DNA of 64,000 nt from contig CAJNDS010002338.1 of assembly GCA_905221605.1 (NCBI GenBank), forward strand, positions 186,372 to 250,371, written 5' to 3'. Below, one piece after another: positions 36,601 through 45,560 of the stretch. The stretch comes from Symbiodinium natans (lineage: Eukaryota; Sar; Dinophyceae; Suessiales; Symbiodiniaceae). The notes beneath the pieces are model-generated. The model was not told where the DNA came from. It saw nothing but the letters and a program-made list of their open reading frames with translations, and did no database searches. Position numbers and translations under genes: made by a program. The number at the start of each line of letters is the position of its first letter. Position 1 is the first letter of the stretch.

Positions 36601-36952
36601 CAAATGCAACATTTCGAGTTGCTCTCTGCTGCGAAAAGGCTCTTTGCATCATTACGAAACACCTTTGATCACTTACAACATTTCCGATTGTTCACATACG
36701 TGTCGATGTCTGAGTATTCACCGGTTGTACTAAGGCATGTCTATTGATGGCGCGATCTTCGCAATTCTTTGGCGCAAGCTTGGCATGGCTTAAAAAGAAG
36801 GGGGGGTTGGCAAGGGCGCAACCCCGCCTTCCGATTTGCAAACGCGGTGCTGGCATGATGGGGTTTGGACAGGTTTCACATGGTTTTGGGGGGAATGTCT
36901 CTGTGATGGTGCGATGGTCTTCGAAACACGCTTTTGCACGGCTGGCAAAAGT
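33651..36952. other. GC-rich stretch with ambiguous long ORFs
   Basis: Frames of 286 codons (plus, 34269-35129), 155 codons (minus, 34388-34855), 372 codons (minus, 34965-36083) and 277 codons (plus, 35568-36401) overlap one another. The minus-strand stretch 34200-34700 has the most coding-like residues (AASLAEAGDSALATVAFEN; ALVKLVRAVNSAMDAGDVKE), but I cannot place exon ends or a family. An AGAGAGAGAC-rich microsatellite lies at 35022-35100 and an 18 bp poly-G run at about 35748-35767. Confidence 0.3.
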
Positions 36953-37101
36953 GGGGGGGGGTTTGGCGGGGTTTGGGGGGTTTGGGGGGTTTGGGGGGTT
37001 TGGGGGGTTTGGGGGGTTTGGGGGGTTTGGGGGGTTTGGGGGGTTTGGGGAGTTTGGGGGGTTTGGGGGGGTTTGGGTGGTTTGGGGGGTTTGGGGGAGG
37101 C
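36953..37101. repeat. 9 bp G-rich minisatellite (GGGGGGTTT)
   Basis: About fourteen to sixteen copies of GGGGGGTTT with occasional GGGGAGTTT or GGGTGGTTT form a strand with runs of five or six G separated by TTT. Frames through it read GGFGGF on one strand and PPNPPN on the other, which are artefacts. The G-runs are well spaced for G-quadruplex formation. Confidence 0.95.
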
Positions 37102-38476
37102 GCAGCCCCTCAACCAGTTGCAAACACAAATGCACCCCACACCCTCTGAGACTGGCCACGCGACTGACAAGTAAACATACCCTTTGCAATAGCTGTGGCA
37201 ATAGATGTTTCAGCAGTTCCGGATCCAAGGGGAGAGGCACTCAAAAAATAGCCAGGCATGAACAAAATATCAAGACGTCAAGAAAAGTTAGTCAGCATAA
37301 AGACAAGCATCACAGGATGCAGATGATTTTGCAGTTTTGTTTTTCAGTTTTTCTCCTGATTCACAAGCTTCAAACTGCGTAAGGTACAGCATTTTGGCTT
37401 TTCAGAGGCTCCAAAAATCAGTATTTCTGACAGCTCCTAGGTTCCAAATGCTGTGAATGGCAGCATCAAGATACAGCTCTTGAGCGAGGAAAGAGACAAA
37501 GAACTACTGAATGAACAGTGACAATGCGCTCGCAAGCCCTCAAGGCTGAAGGTTAAAAAAACAAAAAAGGGCCCTTTGCACTTCCTGGCCTAGCGGCGTA
37601 CGTTGCGCCTTGCGTCAAGCCATCGAGATCCAGCGTGATCGTCAGCGTCTCAGATCACAAGTTTAGGCTGGGGGTCTCAGCATTTCAGAGGTTTGGCTGC
37701 CTGCTAAGCAGGGTGACGGGCTAAATTAAATAAATTGAGATCACAGCAAACTGATGTTTTCCAAAGATCCGTTCTTCCTCCCTGAACCAAGACCCATTGA
37801 AGCTCTGCAGCGGCTTACAAAAACCGTACAAGTCCCTTCAAAAGCCCCTTCTTTGGCTTTGACAACCGAGGCCCGGGCATCGGCGCTCGCAAGGCACGAG
37901 GTCTTGGGTGGCATCGGGCGGACCTGTCCGCTCCCGTAAGGTTCCTGGAACTTTGAGATTGATTCAGAATCCGACCTCCTCTCCTGCTCTTTTTTGGTCG
38001 ATGTCGTGTTGTTTTCGTGGTCTTTTTGGGGTCTGTTTTGGCCACCCCAAGAACTTTGAGCCGGGTGGCGGAGGCGAGCCTTGGGTCTCGCAAGCGGCCT
38101 GCCAAGCATTGTCAGAGAAATGTGTCAGGAAGTTGAGACCCCGAGACAGCTGATTGAGTGAGGGGTTTTACAGGGTTTTGCAGTTGAGTGGTTCAGGGAA
38201 TGAGGGGCAGTGAGGGGGGGGTTTACCTCCAAGAGTACCCCCCCAAGGTCTCCTGCCATCCGGGCACCCCTCCCACGCAAATCGGGGGAGTTGCTTTCTT
38301 GGTTTGTTTCTTTCCTGGGTTTTCTTAAGTGCGGCTCGGATTGTTTGGTCAGCAATATGCTCGCATGATGGGTTGGGGACGGATTCATGTGTTTGGGGGC
38401 ACAGCTCCCCCCCCCCCGCACAATTCCTGTGATTGCGAACGGTTGTCCGCGGCCGCAAGTGGAGTACGGACAAAGA
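37102..38476. other. Spacer, no assignable gene
   Basis: Both strands carry open frames of about 60-120 codons near 37740-38110, with no family signal. A short motif, GGGGCACAGCTCCCCCCC, near 38397 recurs near 39125 (GGGGGCACAGCTCCCCCC). Confidence 0.3.
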
Positions 38477-38743
38477 AACCCGAAAAGTCGAAAAGTCGAA
38501 AAGTCGAAAAGTCGAAAAGTCGAAAAGTCGAAAAGTCGATTTGGACAAGGGCTTCACGCGAAAAGTCCGAAAAGTTCCGAAAAGTCGAAAAGTCGAAAAG
38601 TCGAAAAGTCGAAAAGTCGAAAAGTCGAAAAGTCGAAAAGTCGAAAAGTCCCGAAAAGTCCCGAAAAGTCCCGAAAAGTCCCGAAAAGTCCCGAAAAGTC
38701 GAAAAGTCAAAAAGTCGAAAAGTGGAAAAGCAAAAAAAATGGA
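38477..38743. repeat. 8 bp minisatellite (GAAAAGTC)
   Basis: Roughly thirty copies of GAAAAGTC, including a run of 10 bp variants CCGAAAAGTC near 38645-38700 and an interruption (ATTTGGACAAGGGCTTCACG) at about 38540-38560. All three forward frames read KSRKVEKS-type peptides, so the ORFs are products of the repeat. Confidence 0.95.
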
Positions 38744-40328
38744 AACGCGTAAAAGTCGGTAAAGCCCGGATAAGTCGAGAACTTGCGAAAAGCATCTGAA
38801 AGTCGAAACGTGAACGAGGGGGGGGGAGGGGGTGGACTGGATGCCCAAAGCGAGCAGCATGCAGCGGCTTGTGGTTGAGGATATAAGAAGAAGCCTTGTC
38901 TGGTGTTAGAGTCGAGGACTGGGGGTTGAAAGTGTCAGGTCGTAAGGTTGAAAGCCTATGGGGTCGCGTGACGTTTTGGTTAGTGGTTCGTTGAAGAGAC
39001 TGTTGCATGCGCTGGAGAATCGCGAAGTTCGTGGAACAACTTCTTTTTTTTGTTTTTCTGGTGTGTGAGGTTTTGGTTCGTGGTGCGTAGGAATACCGTT
39101 TTGGGTCCAAGGTGACACGGATGGGGGCACAGCTCCCCCCCCACCCCCCCCCACCCCTTTTGAGCAACACAAAAAAAAAACGGAGCCGAGCCAAGCCGCA
39201 CCAAAAGCCAAGCCGCACCTAGGAAAAAAACAAAACCTCGGCCCGAAGCTTCAACGGGGCACAGCTCATTAAAGGCTCTAACCAACCACAGCGCCACACT
39301 GTGGGAAACTTCGCAAAACCGCAAAAACGAAACCACCAAAAAAGAAACACCAACAAAAAAAGGCGAGCCGGCGGCGGCAGTGGGCAGCTCCAGCCCGGTG
39401 GCGCCAGTGGCGAAGGCCGCGCCGAGGGGCGCCCGGAGGCGGAGCAGGGAGCCTCCGGAGATTGGAACTCTTCGGGGGATTGACTTAAGGTTTCTTGAGG
39501 GGTTCTTGGGGGTCATTAAGGTTGCTCTTGGAGTGTTTAGGGTTTTGGCTGGAGGTTAGAATCAATTGAGTTGTTAGAAATTCTGTCGTGTCTTGCTGTG
39601 GCTTAGCACCCTCTAAGGAGTCATGCGATGAGTCTCCAGAAGCCTTGTGACAAACCCCCTCTGTCCCTGCTGTTTCCTCTCCTGTTTCCTCCCCTGACCT
39701 CCAGGCAAATCGAAGTGCGCCGGCATGGCGAAGAAGACCTCGGGGCAGCCCCCCTGGAAAGATATGGATAGATATCAAAAAAACGACCCCAAAAAATGTC
39801 ATTTAAAAAGATGGCTGGAGAGGGAGTTCAAAAAGAGCGCGAGCGCTATTCTTCGGCCATTGGGCAGCTGGGCGTTTACGCCGGAGCCTAGGCCGAGATG
39901 CAGCAAGGTCGAAGACCGCACCGGCTGCAGCGGTGGTAGCTGTCACCACAAGGAAGTCGAACGCCGCCAGCTGGTCGAAACTGCCGAGGTCTCCTGCACA
40001 GATCGCCGCCCCGGCACCCCTCATTCTGACCGCTAATTTTGAACCAACAACACATACAAAGGCGATCCAGAGCGGCACCATCAACCAAAGCCGAGGATCC
40101 CCTAAACCTGCAAAGCCTCCTGCAAGGCCTCTGCCAAGCCTCTGAAGCCCCAACTCCAAACCTGCAGGTCAGAAAGGGAGACCTTACTTTCAAGAATCGC
40201 ATTAGCTCCAAACACCTCTCGAATCTCCCCGCCCGCACACGCGCGCGCCTTGAACTCCAAGCACTCTCCCAGTCACCGACCGCGTCTCCAGCCTCGGCTT
40301 CTTGGAAGGCTAAGAGGCTTCTTAGTAC
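38744..40328. other. Spacer with ambiguous ORFs on both strands
   Basis: A plus-strand segment near 39825-39890 (KERERYSSAIGQLGVYAGA, then stop) and another near 39900-40140 look weakly coding. The minus-strand 118-codon frame at 39803-40159 has a hydrophobic run (VPLWIAFVCVVGSKLAV). None can be joined or named. Confidence 0.25.
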
Positions 40329-40408
40329 AACCAACAAACCCCAACAAACCCCAACCCTAACAAACCCTAACAGACCCTAACAGACCCTAACAAACCCTAA
40401 CAAGCCCT
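40329..40408. repeat. Telomere-like variant array (AACAAACCCT / CCCTAACA)
   Basis: CAACAAACCCCAACAAACCC is followed by several ACCCTAACA units. These are eight- to ten-base variants of the CCCTAAA telomere repeat, in an interstitial position. Confidence 0.8.
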
Positions 40409-40676
40409 GTAGTATCTTAAGTGTGGTAACTTTTGTTTAACTCCTGCTGCGCCACTTCCAAGGAGTGGTGCCAGTGCCCTCCGCCGTTATGGCCAAGGCC
40501 TCTGCGACAACCTTGGGCTTTCCGAAGGATGATCGACTTGCTCTATCTTAGATTAGAGTTTAAGGCTTTAAGGGTTTAGAACAGTGTGGGGTGAAATTGT
40601 TCCGACTCTCTAGTTCAGGGATTAAGAGCTTGACAACGGCCCTTTTGCTTGAAGCACCCTGAAACATGGGATGTTG

Positions 40677-40739
40677 CTAAAGTCCTGCGCCGGCCACATC
40701 GACAAGACTTCTAATCTGCAGCTCTCTGCACCACAAAGC
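40677..40739 (-). CDS. Probable terminal exon, unknown protein
   Basis: After an ACCCAG-G acceptor, 20 codons (ALWCRELQIRSLVDVAGAGL) run to TAG. Exon-like codon use and the AG-G acceptor are the only support. A segment near 40860-40940 on the same strand (DESPVPAEETSAVMTGHWTW) may be an upstream exon. No family recognised. Confidence 0.3.
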   Translation of the reverse strand, partial: ALWCRELQIRSLVDVAGAGL

Positions 40740-42923
40740 CTGGGTGTTGATTTTGCTCCAAAATCAACTTGCATGGAACGATGTTCAGGGGTTAGGGCTT
40801 GGGAGTTTGGGAGTTTGCGGTGGAGCCTCAACTTGCAAACTTGCAGACCTAGTGGCCACCAGGTCCAGTGCCCCGTCATCACCGCTGAGGTCTCCTCAGC
40901 GGGAACCGGCGACTCGTCTTTTGCTACCATGCTGCTGCTAGAGGAGTTTGGAGTTCAGGGTTTAGAGTTTAGTGATATGGAACATGGGGCCTAGTAACAG
41001 TTGTGACGGCAGCTACATGGGTTTCACAGTTCTGCAAGTCCTTGGAACACCAACACCATCAGCTGCTCTTCGGTCCGGCTGCGGGACAAGTCCAGGGCCT
41101 GCACAGCGAAAAGCGAAAGCGGCTTTTGTTGCTCTCAAAATTGTCGGAAGTGGGTTAGTTGGGCCCATGAAACCACATTAAACCGAAAATGCTGCAGTAC
41201 TACTGCAGAAATGACTCTTCACCTTCTAAACAGATATAATGATGGTGAGAGCCATAAACACCCCGGAACCATCCCCCGCCCCACCAAAAAAAGGAGAACA
41301 AATAACAAAACAGACCAAACATCTTTGAACTTTTTGCTCTTCCTTTTTCGGGGTCCCAGGCGCTGGCCCACTTAGCACTTGGGATGCGTCGAAGGGCTGC
41401 CGGAAGCTGTAGCCTCTGCAAAGGCTTAAGGGGCCCTCTTCAGCAATTTGTCCTTCTTCTTTACAAGTGTCAGGGCTTGGAGAGATCTTGGGGAATTCCG
41501 AATCCCGGACCGTGCCCATCCAAAAAAATCGCGGGCACGCTTTCACATTAAGTTGTGGCCCCCGAAACTTCTACTCTCGTACTTCCTTCCGGAGCCCGTT
41601 CTGTGACACACGCGTGGGTAAGGACAGCAAGGACCGCCATCGTAGCAGCCATTGCCTGAAGGTGCCAGGAGCCGAATCTCGCTGCCGGCCGGCAGCGCGC
41701 TGTTGAGGCGGATGCCGCGGATCGTCAGAGACCTTGAGCCGCGACATCATGCGACAGCCACTCCACGGCACTTAACCACCCAAATTAATCTTCGATGTTG
41801 AGCAACCATCGGGGCCCTCCACGCGATCCAATTTGGCATTGCATTTTACTGCACATGTTTTCGGAAGGGCCCGAGATACGACATGTATGGGCATTGGCAG
41901 GTGATGGGTGGATCAACGATGGAAGTGGGTGCGGGGCGTTTGTTAACAGACATGCAGATGGGCAAAGCATTCGTGCACACGCAGACATATGAGAAGAGTA
42001 GACATTCACGTCGGAGTTTCGGTTCTCTTGTGTCAAAGATGAGATGAAGACGGTTTCCACCTCAGGCACTACGGTTGTTGCCCGAACCCTTCGTGCTTCA
42101 TAAACGCATGCCCAACATGAATTCAGGAATGCTTTGCTCCGTCATGTTACATCATGTAAGCTCGCTTCGCCATTTCTGCCGCAGACGCACCTCGCACGGC
42201 GGACCTCGCCCGGCAGGGTCCCGCCGTCCCCGGCGTGCCAGCCCGCACCTGTCCTGTACCGTCTCGTGGCGTCAAAGCTCGCACCCCTCAGGTCCCCCTG
42301 CGGCAAGGCTCGCGCCCTGCAGGGTTCCCGTGTGCCGTCCCGTGGCATCCCGCCCCCAAAGCTCGCAGCACGCATCCCGTTCGGTCCCGCATGCATCCCG
42401 TTCGGTCCCGTTCGGTCCCGTTCCGTCCAGTAAACCATCCCGCCGCCCAAGATCGCACCTTGCAGGATTTCCCCGTCCCACACTGTCTCCCCTGCTTGGC
42501 ACGCAACCCCTGGCCCTAGACCCCGACGTTGGTTTTGCTGTATGAATTGGTCTCCCTGAATCGACACAGTATTCTGCATTCCTGAAAGTTCTCAGTTTCT
42601 TCTGACATGCTCCTCTCCATATGAAAAGCAACTGCACGTATGTTGGTACAAAAGTGAGCCTTTGAATACACTTGAATAAAGCCGTCCGCGTGGCAGCAGC
42701 TGGCTGGACTCTCTGGATGGAGTCTGCTGCTGCAGCCACTGCCTGAGTTTTTGCACTCAGCATCTCGATTTAGTTTGGGATTGCTTCAGATTCTGATAAC
42801 ATCACCTAAGAGGGAGGGATCATCAGTCATGTCATGTACACCTGTCAACGCCTGCACCACAACAAAAGCCATCCGAACCTCCGCCTCACTCATAAAAAAC
42901 ACCTTGAAGCCCATTGTCATAAA
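40740..42923. other. Spacer, GC-rich degenerate repeat in the right half
   Basis: No gene could be placed. From about 42190 to 42440 the sequence is a decayed series built on CAAAGCTCGCAC, CCGTCCCGTGGC and CCCGTTCGGTCC, the last repeated four times near 42380-42425. Long overlapping frames there reflect the repeat. Confidence 0.4.
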
Positions 42924-43096
42924 TTAAAGCTTCTCACAAGAGTCTGTGCATGCCTGTGGCTCGGTCATGGAAGCCTCAAGAAATTCCAGGCCTTTCCGCT
43001 CCACCTTTGACTCGGCCTCCGTCACACCATCTAAGGTGTGCAGGGTCCATTGGTTGCTGCTGGCATTTTTTTTCTGCCAGAAAGGAACGCGATGCC
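42924..43096 (-). CDS. Probable terminal exon, unknown protein
   Basis: Following GGCTCAG-G the frame gives 57 codons including HRVPFWQKKNASSNQWTLHT and VERKGLEFLEASMTEPQACT, ending DSCEKL and TAA. Codon use is convincing and the frame is the only plausible one, so I regard it as real coding sequence of an unidentified minus-strand gene. Upstream exons, which should lie at higher coordinates toward the LTR element, were not found. Confidence 0.45.
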
Positions 43097-43666
43097 CTGA
43101 GCCTGATCTGCCTGAAACAGTGTTTCTGCTTTCGGATTCCTGGCGCATGGGGGCTTTCTGTGTTGGCCCTTGATTATATTTCAGATTTTTGAGGGGGGGG
43201 GGGGGGATCCAGCCTTGCGCCTGAGTGGGCGAAATGTAGGGAATGCCAACTCCATGCCCAAGGCGACACCTTCAAGAAACAAGTGTTGCTCCAAGTGTTG
43301 CTCAAGCCCAAGCCAAGCTGCCCAAGGACTGACTCCGGCCCCACGCTCCGAGCGTCTGAGACAATCAGTTGGTCCACGTGAAGGTACCCTGACCTCGGTG
43401 CTGGGCGAGAATGCTTTGGACGCAGAATTGCCTAGGGATTTTTTGTTTTCTGGTGGAAGCTATGTGTGTTCTAGGTTTTCGTCTCTCGCTTAGGCGCCGT
43501 GCGCATTCCGCATCGCGAAGGATAAAACTTCTGAGGTTCTGCAGTTTTTTGGACTTTAGGAGTTTCGGCCTTTAAAAGAACTTAAGAAGATCCAAAATGC
43601 TAAACAGTGAAGACTCCAAGAGTTTTTTGGGGATTCCGGCCTTTACCAAAATTCCGACTTCTTAAT

Positions 43667-43878
43667 TGAAAGACTCAAACCTCTAATGCCTGAGCTTAGG
43701 GGACAAGTCAACAAGAGGAAGAACCACAAAAGGCTAGGGATCAACACAGCCCTCAACCCTGCGCACAAGCCGCTTTCAGAGCGGCCCTTTTTCATCTTGA
43801 GGGCAAAAAAGGTAACAGTAGGCTCTTGTCCTGCTCTGCATAACATGACTATACAAGGAGGATGCCCGTAAACTCACA
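43667..43878 (-). repeat. 3' LTR of the compact retroelement
   Basis: On the minus strand it starts TGTGAGTTTACGGG, with 14 bases absent from the other copy, then follows the other LTR closely to GGTTTGAGTCTTTCA. It contains a small CCGCT-TTCAG-AGCGG hairpin shared with the other copy. Confidence 0.85.
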
Positions 43879-43890
43879 ACTCCCCCCTTC
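43879..43890 (-). other. Polypurine tract of the retroelement
   Basis: GAAGGGGGGAG on the minus strand abuts the start of the 3' LTR, where plus-strand DNA synthesis would be primed. Confidence 0.65.
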
Positions 43891-43981
43891 ATGTTTGCAG
43901 ACTCCCGAATCATAGAGCTCATTTGAAGCTCGATTCTGGACTCCAGGAAGCTACAGCTACGGTTCAATTCTGCAGCCAGAC

Positions 43982-44776
43982 CTACTGTCGATTGAAGTAC
44001 AGGCTTAAGACCGGTTTCTTGTTGGGATAGGAGATACCTACTGGCCGACGTCGGCCTCCAGGAAAGAAGCGATCCAGAACGTTGTGGAAGTCCAAAACGA
44101 AGGCCTTGGGAATCTGACTCGCAGACGTTCGATCCAAGTGGCTAATCACTCCAGTGTGTGGGTTGACAACGGCAGAGTCACCAGGAAGATTGACTACCTC
44201 TGGCTCGCTGCCCTTACCTTTGCTTTTGACCTTGCCCGACTCCTTGCCTTTGCCCGTCTTCGTAGGAGGTGGCTTCGGCGGAGTCTTAGGGGCCGGGATC
44301 GCAGTCTCAGCAGGAACCTTTGGGACTTTTGAAGGAGCAGGAGGAGGGACCGGTGGAACTTTCGCCAGCCTGTGGAAAGCAGGCACAGGAGCCACGGCAA
44401 CAGGAATCACAGCCTTCGGCGGCGGCAATTTGGGAGAAGTCGCCTGAGCAGGGGTCGAGGCCTTCTCAGGGGGACCAAGTCTCTTCGGAACAGGACCAGA
44501 GAGCGCAGGTGCTTTCGAGGAAGAAGAAGGCTCAGATATTACTTGAACCACTTCAACCTCCTCTTCGTCCGAGGTGTAATGCGGCTCCCAAGTCGGCAGT
44601 GTATACAAAGGTCGCTGCTGGCCCCCTTGATGCACCACAGGAACCTGTGATGGATCACTGTAATGCTCAGGATGCAAAATAAACTGCCTCCTCTGATGAG
44701 CTTCCCGTTTGCGTTTGGCCGAACGACCGCTTCTGATGCCGCGAGGCTTGAATGCCCCTTCTTGCTCACCGTCCAT
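43982..44776 (-). CDS. Gag-like ORF of the compact LTR element
   Basis: A single open frame of 264 codons fills the interior of the element. The N-terminus is basic (KRKREAHQRR), followed by an acidic patch (SDEEEVEVV), a long proline/lysine/alanine-rich linker and a C-terminal globular-looking segment (AFVLDFHNVLDRFFPGGRRR). The low-complexity basic middle suits a nucleic-acid-binding Gag-type protein, but there is no CCHC zinc knuckle and no protease. DFHNVLD is vaguely like a HAD-type start, which I would not rely on. After the stop a different frame (ELNRSCSFLESRIELQMSSM) continues toward the polypurine tract and may be a relic of deleted pol. It starts at ATG 55 bases inside the primer site. 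Confidence 0.6.
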   Translation of the reverse strand: MDGEQEGAFKPRGIRSGRSAKRKREAHQRRQFILHPEHYSDPSQVPVVHQGGQQRPLYTLPTWEPHYTSDEEEVEVVQVISEPSSSSKAPALSGPVPKRLGPPEKASTPAQATSPKLPPPKAVIPVAVAPVPAFHRLAKVPPVPPPAPSKVPKVPAETAIPAPKTPPKPPPTKTGKGKESGKVKSKGKGSEPEVVNLPGDSAVVNPHTGVISHLDRTSASQIPKAFVLDFHNVLDRFFPGGRRRPVGISYPNKKPVLSLYFNRQ

Positions 44777-44819
44777 CCATGCTCAACTACACTTAGGGTC
44801 TTATAGCAACGAACGCAAT

Positions 44820-44837
44820 ACGGACCTGATAACCAGT
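44820..44837 (-). other. Primer-binding-site-like sequence
   Basis: Immediately after the 5' LTR (minus strand) is CTGGTTATCAGGTCC. It resembles the tRNA-iMet-complementary TGGTATCAGAGC with one inserted T and an imperfect end. Position is correct; the match is partial. Confidence 0.5.
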
Positions 44838-45030
44838 TGAAAGACTCAAACCTCTAATGCCTGAGCTTAGGGGACAGGTCAACAAGAGGAAGAACCACAA
44901 AAGGTTAGGGATCAACACAGCCCTCAACCCTGCGTACAAGCCGCTTTCAGAGCGGCCCTTTTCATCTTGAGCCAAAAGGTAACAGTAGGCTCTTGTCCTG
45001 CTCTGCATAACATGACTATGCAAATTCACA
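44838..45030 (-). repeat. 5' LTR of the compact retroelement
   Basis: On the minus strand it starts TGTGAATTTGCATAG and ends GAGTCTTTCA. At 44966-44977 it contains TTTTGGCTCAAG (minus strand), identical to the last twelve bases of the dinoflagellate spliced leader and followed directly by ATG. The other LTR has lost this match. Confidence 0.85.
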
Positions 45031-45560
45031 ACTTTTTTGACAGTTTTGACATTAGGGGCTGGAGCCTGCCCAGGCCCACAAAAATGTTGACATTCTAAAG
45101 ATCCTCAAGTTTCTAAAGCTCGACAAAGTAGAGCTTTTGAGCTTCCAAAAATAGGCCTTCCAAGAATGGGTCCAAGATTGAGAACGGGGATACTAATAGT
45201 ACTACGTATGTCCGGGCGATAATAATTTGAAAGAAATAGACGCCCGGGAATTCTTGTATTTCTCTTTCACTTCGTAGTAATAATATCAATTGGGTATTTC
45301 GTGCATATGTTAAAATAAACAACAGAGAGCAGGAAATACACGCAGCTAAATCACTTTCTTAATCTTTACTTGGGATTTAATGCGTGTGAGAGAGAAACGA
45401 GCTCACGGGGCAATAATCATGAAGACGCGAGTAATAATGTGAGAAAAACCATGTCCCCTTTATGAGATTTAGGTGTTTTTGGACTTGTCTTGCGCTTCCA
45501 TACGAAAAATCAATGACTAGTTAGTAACAGACAGCGCAGAACTCACAGTCAGCTTCAACA
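45031..45560. other. AT-rich patch of foreign appearance beside the LTR element
   Basis: From about 45040 to 45500 the base composition falls clearly below that of the neighbourhood, with many TAATAA and AAATA strings. A minus-strand frame of 69 codons (45113-45322) is rich in I, L, F and Y (GVYFFQIIIARTYVVLLVSP). A further minus frame at 45517-45723 has a plausible tail. No gene is recognised; organelle-derived or mobile DNA is possible. Confidence 0.4.

Larger units (their letters stand above)
43667..45030 (-). mobile_element. Compact LTR retrotransposon, gag-like ORF only
   Basis: Two direct repeats of 212 and 193 bp, offset by 1171 bp, flank a 959 bp interior. Read on the minus strand each LTR begins TGTGA and ends TTTCA (TG...CA). 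Just inside the 5' LTR is CTGGTTATCAGGTCC, close to the TGGTATCAGAGC initiator-Met primer site of Copia-type elements with one extra base. Just before the 3' LTR is GAAGGGGGGAG, a polypurine tract. The interior has a single 264-codon ORF and no reverse transcriptase, integrase or protease, so the element is non-autonomous. No clear target-site duplication is visible (flanks TTAAT and ACTTT). The 3' LTR has a 14 bp insertion and other differences, so the insertion is not brand new. Confidence 0.8.

Noticed and set aside
36692-37382. Glycine-rich (GGF) and proline-rich (PPN) ORFs
   Set aside because: They are products of the 9 bp GGGGGGTTT minisatellite, not a real low-complexity protein.
38168-39218. 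ORFs with KSRKVEKS or STFRLFDF repeats
   Set aside because: They follow the 8 bp GAAAAGTC array in all frames.
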